DNA from: an uncultured Lachnospiraceae bacterium
GTDB taxonomy: Bacteria; Bacillota; Clostridia; Lachnospirales; Lachnospiraceae
NCBI GenBank assembly: GCA_910578085.1
Contig: CAJTPM010000031.1
Location: 20,581-48,098, forward strand
Reading direction: 5' to 3'
Length of the DNA stretch: 27,518 nucleotides
This document shows positions 21,933-27,518 of the stretch, in pieces. Numbering within the stretch: position 1 is the stretch's first letter; every line of letters begins with the position of its first letter. The position numbers and the translations under genes were made by a program. The notes below the pieces were generated by a model that saw only the letters and a list, made by a program, of their open reading frames with translations, ran no database searches and was not told the origin of the DNA.

Positions 21933-23006
21933 ATGAAACGAATCGGTATGCTTACCAGCGGCGGAGATTGTCAGGCGTTAAATGCGGCAATGAGAGGCGT
22001 AGTAAAATGTCTGACCTGCAGCGGGGAACCAGTGGAGATCTATGGTTTTCTGGAAGGCTATAAGGGACTGATCTACGGTAATTTCAGAATGCTTACAGGC
22101 GCAGACTTCTCCGGAATCCTGACAAAGGGCGGCACCATTTTGGGCAGTTCCAGAACACCCTTTAAACTGATGAGAGAGCCTGATGAGAACGGACTGGACA
22201 AGGTGGAAGCGATGAAGCAGAACTACTATAAGCTTCGTCTGGACTGTCTTGTTATTCTGGGCGGAAACGGAACCCATAAGACGGCAAATATGCTGCGGGA
22301 AGAGGGATTAAATGTCGTAACGCTGCCGAAGACCATCGACAATGACCTCTGGGGGACAGATATGACCTTTGGTTTCCAGAGCGCGGTAAATATCGCTACG
22401 GACTGTATCGACTGTATACATACCACGGCGGCATCCCACGGACGTGTGTTTATCGTGGAAGTGATGGGACATAAAGTCGGTTTCCTGACATTGAACGCCG
22501 GTATGGCAGGCGGCGCGGATATCATTCTGATTCCGGAGATTCCCTATGATATCAAGAAAGTAGTGGATGCCATCAACAAACGTTCCGAGAGAGGCAGCAA
22601 GTTTACGATCCTGGCCGTTGCCGAGGGCGCGATCTCCAAAGAGGACGCTGCGCTTTCCAAGAAAGAATATAAGAAAAAAATGGCGGATTATAAATATCCT
22701 TCTGTTTCCTATGAGATCGCAGAAAAGATTCAGAAAAAGACAGGATTGGACGTTCGTGTTACGGTGCCCGGCCATACCCAGAGAGGCGGAAGCCCCTGCC
22801 CTTATGACCGTGTATTTGCAAGCCGTCTGGGCGCACAGGCTGGCCGCATGATCTTAAACGGTGAGTATGGCTTTATGGTTGGCTACAAAAACCGTGAGAT
22901 CGTCAAGGTTCCGCTTGAGGATGTTGCCGGTAAGTTAAAGATGGTAGAGCCGGAGTCTGATATTATTCAGGAGGCAAAACTGCTCGGTATCAGCTTCGGT
23001 GATTAG
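21933..23006 (+). CDS. pfkA: 6-phosphofructokinase (357 aa)
   Basis: Phosphorylates fructose 6-phosphate to the 1,6-bisphosphate in glycolysis. The family pattern is clear: MLTSGGDCQALNAAMRG, GGNGTHKTA, PKTIDNDLWGTD with catalytic base D136, TAASHGRVFIVEVMG, and PGHTQRGGSPCPYDR. At 357 aa it is longer than classic ATP-PFK (about 320) and fits the mixed-substrate group. The phosphoryl-donor positions read G113 (ATP-type, equivalent to E. coli Gly104) and K133 (equivalent to Gly124, Lys in PPi enzymes and in the Streptomyces ATP enzyme). N112 replaces the usual Asp103. I favour ATP as donor but the sequence is ambiguous. GAAGGAGG precedes the ATG. Confidence 0.94.
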   Translation: MKRIGMLTSGGDCQALNAAMRGVVKCLTCSGEPVEIYGFLEGYKGLIYGNFRMLTGADFSGILTKGGTILGSSRTPFKLMREPDENGLDKVEAMKQNYYKLRLDCLVILGGNGTHKTANMLREEGLNVVTLPKTIDNDLWGTDMTFGFQSAVNIATDCIDCIHTTAASHGRVFIVEVMGHKVGFLTLNAGMAGGADIILIPEIPYDIKKVVDAINKRSERGSKFTILAVAEGAISKEDAALSKKEYKKKMADYKYPSVSYEIAEKIQKKTGLDVRVTVPGHTQRGGSPCPYDRVFASRLGAQAGRMILNGEYGFMVGYKNREIVKVPLEDVAGKLKMVEPESDIIQEAKLLGISFGD

Positions 23007-23039
23007 GCATAAGAAAAAATAATGTGAAAAGGATAAAGG

Positions 23040-23096
23040 GAGATCCCGCAGCTGCCAAAGGTGGCTGCGGGATCTCGGAATGTGCAGGTCTGCACA
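23040..23096 (+). other. two hairpins between pfkA and dnaX
   Basis: GAGATCCCGCAGC (23040-23052) pairs exactly with GCTGCGGGATCTC (23064-23076), and four further pairs (two G-U) close it to an AAA loop. TGTGCA (23081-23086) then pairs with TGCACA (23091-23096). There is no T tract after the big stem, so it is not a standard intrinsic terminator. It may stabilise the pfkA mRNA 3' end or act in the dnaX leader. Confidence 0.7.
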
Positions 23097-23132
23097 GCCG
23101 GAAACGCAGTAAACGGAAACGGAGAATCGAAT

Positions 23133-24710
23133 ATGTCATATACAGCACTCTACCGTAAATTTCGCCCTCTCTGCTTTGAGGATGTGAAAGGACAGGAGCA
23201 TATTGTGAAAACCCTGAAAAACCAGATAAAGGCGGATCGGATCGGACATGCCTATCTGTTTACGGGAACCAGGGGAACCGGCAAGACTACCATCGCCAAA
23301 ATACTGGCCAGAGCGGTGAACTGTGAACGTCCCATGAATGGCAGTCCCTGCGGGGAATGCGCTTCCTGTAAAAATATCCTCTCCGGCGCGGGGATGAATG
23401 TGATCGAGATGGATGCGGCATCCAACAACGGCGTGGACGACGTGCGGGGCATCGTGGAAGACATCTCCTATTCTCCCGCGGAAGGGAGGTATAAAGTCTA
23501 TATCATCGATGAAGTGCATATGCTCTCCACAGCAGCATTTAATGCACTGTTAAAGACGTTGGAAGAGCCGCCTTCCTATGTGATCTTTATTCTGGCTACC
23601 ACAGAGGTACATAAGATACCGGTCACGATCCTGTCCCGTTGTCAGCGGTACGACTTTAAGCGGATATCCATTGAGACGATCACGGCAAGGCTTAAGGAGC
23701 TGATGGAGAAGGAAGATATGCAGGTGCAGGAAAGAGCCCTGCGCTACATCGCAAAAACAGCCGACGGTTCCATGCGTGATGCGTTAAGTCTGTTAGAGAG
23801 GTGTATTGCCTTTTACTACGGAGAGGAACTGACTTACGATAAGGCGCTTGAGGTGTTGGGGGCAGTGGATACTGAGGTGTTCAGCAGACTGTTGCGAAAC
23901 GTTTTGGCGCAGGATGTGGCGGGCTGCATTTCCCTATTGGAAGAGATGATCATGCAGGGCAGGGAACTGGTGCAGTTTGTAGCGGATTTTACGTGGTATC
24001 TCAGGAATCTTCTCCTGCTCAAGGCATCCGACACGGGGGCAATGGAAGATGTGATCGATATTTCTTCCGACAACCTGAAAAAATTGAAGGAAGAAGCGCA
24101 GATGGCGGATATGGATACGACCATGCGCTATATCCGGATCCTCTCGGAACTCTCGGGCCAGCTTCGCCTGTCGGCGCAGAAGAGGATCATGATAGAAATG
24201 GCTCTTATCAGACTCTGCAGGCCGCAGATGGAGAGCGACACCGCTTCTCTGGCGGACCGGATCAGGACGCTTGAGAGAAAAGTGGAAAACGGGATTCCGA
24301 TGCAGAATTTTTCGGAACAGATGCGGGAGGATGGAGCGAAGGAAGGAACGGCAAAGAATGACAATAGTGTCAGAAAAGTGGCGCTTCCCGAGGCGATCCC
24401 GGAAGATATCAGACAGGTTGTAGAGCGGTGGGGAAGCATTGTCAACAATATCGGGCAGCCGATGAAGTCTTATCTGCGGAATGTGCGTCTCAGCATGGAC
24501 AATGAGGGCAGGTTGCTGCTTGCCTGTACAGACTCTACTCACTATGACTGGCTTACAGCCGGAGATCATAAGACAGAGATCGAGGAGAGTATCTCCGGCA
24601 GCATCGGAAAACAGGTGGAGATACAGTTCACTCTGGCGGCAGATGAAAGAGAGATGGATATGAAGTATCCGGATCTGGGAATGATCCATATGGAGATAGA
24701 GGAAGAGTAA
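23133..24710 (+). CDS. dnaX: DNA polymerase III subunit gamma/tau
   Basis: Clamp-loader ATPase of the replicase. SYTALYRKFRPLCFEDVKGQ is the usual beginning; Walker A is GTRGTGKTT, the zinc ligands are in CERPMNGSPCGECASCKNI, Walker B is YIIDEVHML, and sensor 1 lies in IFILATTEVHKIPVTILSRC. The C-terminal tau-like part follows from about residue 370. The frame is open to 23061, but 23133 is chosen because family proteins start MSYTALYRKFRP and GGAG lies eight bases upstream. The product is 525 aa. It probably shares transcription with pfkA. Unusually, ybaB and recR do not follow; a terminator does. Confidence 0.96.
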   Translation: MSYTALYRKFRPLCFEDVKGQEHIVKTLKNQIKADRIGHAYLFTGTRGTGKTTIAKILARAVNCERPMNGSPCGECASCKNILSGAGMNVIEMDAASNNGVDDVRGIVEDISYSPAEGRYKVYIIDEVHMLSTAAFNALLKTLEEPPSYVIFILATTEVHKIPVTILSRCQRYDFKRISIETITARLKELMEKEDMQVQERALRYIAKTADGSMRDALSLLERCIAFYYGEELTYDKALEVLGAVDTEVFSRLLRNVLAQDVAGCISLLEEMIMQGRELVQFVADFTWYLRNLLLLKASDTGAMEDVIDISSDNLKKLKEEAQMADMDTTMRYIRILSELSGQLRLSAQKRIMIEMALIRLCRPQMESDTASLADRIRTLERKVENGIPMQNFSEQMREDGAKEGTAKNDNSVRKVALPEAIPEDIRQVVERWGSIVNNIGQPMKSYLRNVRLSMDNEGRLLLACTDSTHYDWLTAGDHKTEIEESISGSIGKQVEIQFTLAADEREMDMKYPDLGMIHMEIEEE

Positions 24711-24732
24711 TCGGTGCGGCGGGAAGAAAAGA

Positions 24733-24759
24733 GGCGGGAGGAAGGACATCCCGCCTTTT
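24733..24759. terminator. bidirectional terminator after dnaX
   Basis: GGCGGGA (24733-24739) pairs with TCCCGCC (24749-24755), followed by TTTT on the plus strand and by CTCTTTTCTT on the minus strand. It lies between dnaX and the oppositely oriented 77-residue gene. Confidence 0.85.
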
Positions 24760-24991
24760 ACCGTTCTGCCGGCAGATAAAAACAGAATACGTTCTGCGCG
24801 ATCTCACACACGGCGAATCGGACCGTATTTCCCCGGATGGTTACGGTGCATATGTCAAAGGATCTGCGCATCGCATGGGCGACATCTTTCAGCTCTACCT
24901 GTCCTTCTTTTTGCCATTCCAGATCAAAGAGATTGACATTCTCTATATGATATTCACGGTTTCGTACGATTTTTGATAATTTCCAGTCCAT
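24758..24991 (-). CDS. protein of unknown function (77 aa)
   Basis: I do not recognise it. It begins MDWKLSKIVRNREYHIENVN and contains a mixed charged/hydrophobic pattern suggestive of a small alpha/beta domain (VELKDVAHAMRRSF, CTVTIRGNTVRFAVCEI, NVFCFYLPAER). There is no signal or membrane segment. It is considered real because AGAAGGAG is five to six bases before the ATG and a terminator follows directly. It lies between dnaX and the PTS pair, separated from the latter by about 220 bases rich in inverted repeats. Confidence 0.7.
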   Translation of the reverse strand: MDWKLSKIVRNREYHIENVNLFDLEWQKEGQVELKDVAHAMRRSFDICTVTIRGNTVRFAVCEIAQNVFCFYLPAER

Positions 24992-25078
24992 ATGTTCTCC
25001 TTCTTTAATTATGATCCCAATTGATTTTTGCCCCGGTTCGAGTACTTTAAGCGCTGTATTTTAAGTACACAAGTTATT

Positions 25079-25144
25079 TCGGACAGTGCAGAAACAGAGC
25101 GGAAGCGCCGTTTCCGGAAACGGCAGTTCTGCTCTGCTTTCCGA
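25079..25144. repeat. 66-base nested imperfect palindrome downstream of the PTS IIB gene
   Basis: Three nested pairings: TCGGA/TCCGA at the ends (25079-25083/25140-25144), AAACAGAGC/GCTCTGCTT (25092-25100/25131-25139, with wobble), and a perfect 18-base palindrome at 25107-25124 (GCCGTTTCCGGAAACGGC). A further hairpin CGGATC/GATCCG is at 25170-25186. There is no T tract. It may protect the 3' end of the PTS mRNA or be a REP-like element. The rest of 24992-25209 holds no gene that I can support. Confidence 0.7.
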
Positions 25145-25209
25145 CAAATATAAACGATGTTCCAACGAGCGGATCTGCATGATCCGGTGTGCATCCTTTC
25201 CTCTTAAGA

Positions 25210-25536
25210 CTATTCAAACAGAGGAAGAAGTTCTCTCTGAATTTTTTCACTGTATTCCAGCTTCGACATGATATTGAGCATGGCGATGACCGGTACTTTT
25301 TTTTCTGCGACAATAGGGGCCAGTTTTCCCTCCGCAATATTTTTGCTGGTGAAGATAGCGTCACAGCGGTTTATCGTGGCGCTGTTGATATTTGCCGCGA
25401 CTTCAACATCCACAATAGCCTGAATACCGTGCTGTTTTAATGCATTCTGAACATTTGCCTTGATGAATGTGCAGGTGCCCATACCTGCACCACATACAGC
25501 CAATACTCGGATTGGCTTATCTTTGCTTAGTGCCAT
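25210..25536 (-). CDS. PTS sugar transporter subunit IIB, ascorbate/lactose type (108 aa)
   Basis: Carries the phosphoryl group from IIA to the incoming sugar. The phosphocysteine is C15 in VLAVCGAGMGTCTFIKANV, the P-loop-like motif of IIB of the SgaB/UlaB and galactitol type. The Rossmann-like pattern follows (AIVDVEVAANINS, CDAIFTSKNIAE, VPVIAMLNIMSK). Length is 108 aa, typical. AAGGAGGG precedes the ATG by about six bases. It is 71 bases after the IIC gene, in which stretch a small palindrome (25600-25612) spans the IIC stop codon. Confidence 0.92.
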   Translation of the reverse strand: MALSKDKPIRVLAVCGAGMGTCTFIKANVQNALKQHGIQAIVDVEVAANINSATINRCDAIFTSKNIAEGKLAPIVAEKKVPVIAMLNIMSKLEYSEKIQRELLPLFE

Positions 25537-25607
25537 AGTTGCCCTCCTTTTTGGATCATGAAATAGTTATGTGCGCCCTGTTTGAAAGGGAAGTACTAAC
25601 CTGAACT

Positions 25608-27101
25608 TCAGGACTCTTTTGAAGCGACGGTTTCCTTGTATTTTTCCCAGTCTTTGGAAGCTGACCAGTAAGTGTCTTTATGCGTATAATACTGGATCTG
25701 AGGGATGGCAAGCATCACGATGATGATGATTGCAAAGCCGATCCAGCCCAGGTTTTTCCAAAGTAAACCGAATACGGGGAAAGTGAGCGCCGCATCAAAG
25801 TTCATGCCTGCTCCGCCGTACTGTGTAAAGCCCATAATAAAGCAGCCGATGCCGCCGAGGATCACATCGATAACGCCTGTGAGCAGGTTGCAGATCACCA
25901 GATTTTTAATACCGCCCTTACAGTGCGCAAAACAGGCAATGGTTGCATTGTCGAAAAACATGGGAATGAAGCCCATGATGATAATGAAGGGCAGGTTTAA
26001 GAGCGCCCCGATAATTGTGCAGGCGATCATGGAGATAGAACCTACCAGAAACCCGGCTGTCAGAACGTTCGGATTGTTCACAAAGCCGTAGAAGCATGCA
26101 CAGTCCACAGCGGGAAGCACGCCGCCCAGCACCTTCTCGGAGATATAGTTGAAAGCTACGGTCAGCTCCGATACGAACATCCGCAGACCAGTGGTAAGGA
26201 TTACCATATACAAGGGGAATTTCATTGTTGTTGTAAATACATACATCACAAAACTTGCGCCTGCCACATAGCCGCTGTCGGGGATCTCCGCCAGCCTTGC
26301 AGGCCCGATCGCTACAATAATGATGCCGAAGAAGAGGAACATGACGATAGCGGCCGCCACATAGATGTCGTTGAAGATGGAAAGCCAGCCCGGCATAGCC
26401 AGATCATCCATGTATTTGATGGTTTTTCCGCTTTTTTTCGCTTTCTTTTCCATGCGCTCGCCGAGCCAGAATGCAAAAGCGTCCATAATGTTCTGGGAGT
26501 GACCTACCACCATGCCTGCGCCGTCGGTCAGGGACTGCGCCGCAACAACGGTTAAGTTGGAGTATACACAGTTGGAAACACCTGTGAAGATGGAACCTGC
26601 GATGATGACTTCCAGATCGCTCATCCAGTTACAGCATAGTGCGATGGCGCAGACCTGCGTGATGGAAAAAGCGTTCAGACAGTTACCCGCCACGTTCAGC
26701 GTGCGGATCTTGGTTATTTTTCCGAGCAGAGCAAGACCGATCGAGATAAAGAAACCGAACAACATGGCCAGAGCGGTCAGGCTGGCTGTACGGCCGAGCG
26801 TTGGCAAAATAGTGCCGTTCATGGTAGCCATGCCATAATAGGGATCCGAAACAGTTGCGTTTAAGTTGAAAGCGTCTCTGATGCCTAACAGGATAGGCCG
26901 GAACGTGCCGGTCATTCCGCCGGAGGCAACCGAGAATACAGAGTATCCGATATAGGCTTTCAGCATACCGGAAAGCGCCTCATACCATTTTTTCTTTGCT
27001 ATGAGCAGGCCGATTAAAACAAGAAGAGCCATAAAGATTGCAGTTTGCGTGAAAATGTTGGCGGTAAACCAGCGCCACGCAGTGTTAAGAATATTTAACA
27101 T
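25608..27101 (-). CDS. PTS ascorbate-family transporter subunit IIC (497 aa)
   Basis: Membrane permease of the SgaT/UlaA type, with about ten membrane segments. Blocks such as LLVLIGLLIAKKKWYEALSG, LKAYIGYSVFSVASGGM, VVGHSQNIMDAFAFWLGERM and GFVNNPNVLTAGFLVGS fit this family, and the length of about 500 aa is near the usual 450-480. The frame begins at 27119, but the start is taken at 27101 because GGAGGG lies seven bases before that ATG and family proteins start near MLNILNTAW. The substrate is likely a sugar acid or related sugar; L-ascorbate itself is not proven. IIB follows. No IIA gene is in the window. Confidence 0.93.
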   Translation of the reverse strand: MLNILNTAWRWFTANIFTQTAIFMALLVLIGLLIAKKKWYEALSGMLKAYIGYSVFSVASGGMTGTFRPILLGIRDAFNLNATVSDPYYGMATMNGTILPTLGRTASLTALAMLFGFFISIGLALLGKITKIRTLNVAGNCLNAFSITQVCAIALCCNWMSDLEVIIAGSIFTGVSNCVYSNLTVVAAQSLTDGAGMVVGHSQNIMDAFAFWLGERMEKKAKKSGKTIKYMDDLAMPGWLSIFNDIYVAAAIVMFLFFGIIIVAIGPARLAEIPDSGYVAGASFVMYVFTTTMKFPLYMVILTTGLRMFVSELTVAFNYISEKVLGGVLPAVDCACFYGFVNNPNVLTAGFLVGSISMIACTIIGALLNLPFIIIMGFIPMFFDNATIACFAHCKGGIKNLVICNLLTGVIDVILGGIGCFIMGFTQYGGAGMNFDAALTFPVFGLLWKNLGWIGFAIIIIVMLAIPQIQYYTHKDTYWSASKDWEKYKETVASKES

Positions 27102-27518
27102 TTGTAATCCCTCCATCATTTGATTTGACGTAAGTATGTTTATTTTTTGGCTGCCTCCACCCTGGCGCAGGTAAATCGATTCTATGCAGGCTGCCTGATA
27201 TGTTCTAAATTACCATACATTGTTATCCTCCTCAATAAAATATGTACTGTTTGCACAAATTTTATGTTTGCACAAATGTGAAAATTGTGAAAATATATTG
27301 ATTTTATACAATTTTATACATGTAGACACAAGATTGGAAAAATGAGAAGACCCGCACATTTGTGAAAACGTGGAATCGGTGCTTCCGAGAGTGGAAACCT
27401 TGAAATTGTGATGTGCATCATATATTTTTATTTATGACAAACCGGTAAATACAAAAATAATTGATCAGGAGCTTCCTGTATAATTCAAATATAGGGAATT
27501 CCAAGAAGGGTGGTTGAT
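27102..27518. promoter_or_regulatory. repeat-rich control region upstream of the PTS genes
   Basis: About 400 bases without a long gene. It holds the 13-mer TGTTTGCACAAAT twice (27248-27260, 27265-27277), the 9-mer TGTGAAAAT twice in tandem (27277-27285, 27286-27294) and again as TGTGAAAA at 27361, the 10-mer ATTTTATACA twice in tandem (27301-27320), and a Crp-like palindrome TGTGA-6-TCATA (27407-27422). TATAAT at 27479-27484 followed by AAGAAGGGTGG near the right edge suggests a divergent plus-strand gene beginning just outside. I could not place the PTS promoter with confidence. Confidence 0.65.
27182..27220 (-). CDS. possible 12-codon leader peptide upstream of the PTS genes
   Basis: On the minus strand GAGGAGGA is five bases before an ATG that reads MYGNLEHIRQPA and stops with TAG, 80 bases before the IIC start. 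The Shine-Dalgarno is stronger than those of most genes here. It may be a leader peptide that affects translation or transcription of the PTS genes, or a remnant of a lost gene start. Confidence 0.4.
   Translation of the reverse strand: MYGNLEHIRQPA

Noticed and set aside
24070..24095. A6 run in dnaX as a programmed frameshift site for gamma/tau
   Set aside because: The run is short, has no clear downstream stem, and the -1 frame stays open for about 60 codons instead of ending at once, so there is no strong sign of frameshifting.
27240..27300. Sigma-54 type promoter for the PTS genes
   Set aside because: No TGGCAC/TTGC pair with correct spacing was found on the minus strand.
27361..27376. 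Catabolite-response (cre) element upstream of the PTS
   Set aside because: TGAAAACGTGGAAT matches the consensus in the left half only, with three mismatches on the right.
1..27518. CRISPR array, insertion sequence or prophage
   Set aside because: No spaced repeat series, transposase, integrase or phage gene is visible; the repeats seen are only two copies each.

Overview
The window looks like a chromosomal segment of an anaerobic gut-type Firmicute, most likely a Lachnospiraceae (Clostridium cluster XIVa) species. The reasons are the AGGAGG-type ribosome binding sites, frequent TTG and GTG starts, a Bacillus/Clostridium-type large SRP RNA, a complete F-type ATP synthase operon headed by two AtpI-like genes, and several families I know mainly from Lachnospiraceae (DUF6128-like, DUF6020-like, the small 'FYMIYP' protein, M56 sensors with very long extracellular parts). 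All family names are from recognition by eye; no search was run.

Layout. 1-240: a 69-bp tandem repeat cut by the left edge. 231-1784 (+): DUF6128-like protein with a charged, repetitive middle. 1796-1991 (-): SRP RNA with a textbook promoter and a terminator shared with the DUF6128-like gene. 2023-3633 (-): polytopic DUF6020-like membrane protein, divergent from 3871-4941 (+), a GT2 glycosyltransferase fused to a GtrA membrane domain. 4898-6030 (-): tadA and a DUF402 protein, tadA overlapping the glycosyltransferase tail to tail. 6330-13534 (+): the atp operon (atpZ/I-like, a second atpI-like, atpB, E, F, H, A, G, D, C). Its c subunit carries a sodium-type ligand set. 13593-17308 (+): a small Lachnospiraceae protein, an 851-residue membrane-anchored extracellular protein ending in what looks like an inactivated C39-like peptidase fold, and a HAD phosphatase. 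17495-21199 (+): a BlaI-type repressor and an M56 (BlaR1-like) membrane metalloprotease with a long, non-penicillin-binding extracellular region. 21388-21557: remnant of a DUF362 ferredoxin-type gene. 21638-21725 (-): tRNA-Ser(CGA). 21933-24710 (+): pfkA and dnaX. 24758-27101 (-): a 77-residue protein of unknown function and an ascorbate-type PTS pair (IIB, IIC) without IIA. 27102-27518: a repeat-rich control region leading to a probable divergent gene just past the right edge.

How the parts work together. The atp operon supplies the ion-driven ATP synthase. pfkA (glycolysis) and the PTS (sugar-acid uptake) belong to fermentative metabolism. The GT2-GtrA and DUF6020-like genes suggest modification of a surface polymer. 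The BlaI/M56 pair is a signal-transduction unit whose ligand cannot be read from sequence. The most interesting points are the BlaI/M56 pair with its promoter embedded in a terminator, the apparently dead C39-like domain, the overlapping tadA/glycosyltransferase convergence with a distant orphan terminator, the Na+-type c subunit, and the DUF362 pseudogene that keeps its promoter and ribosome binding site.
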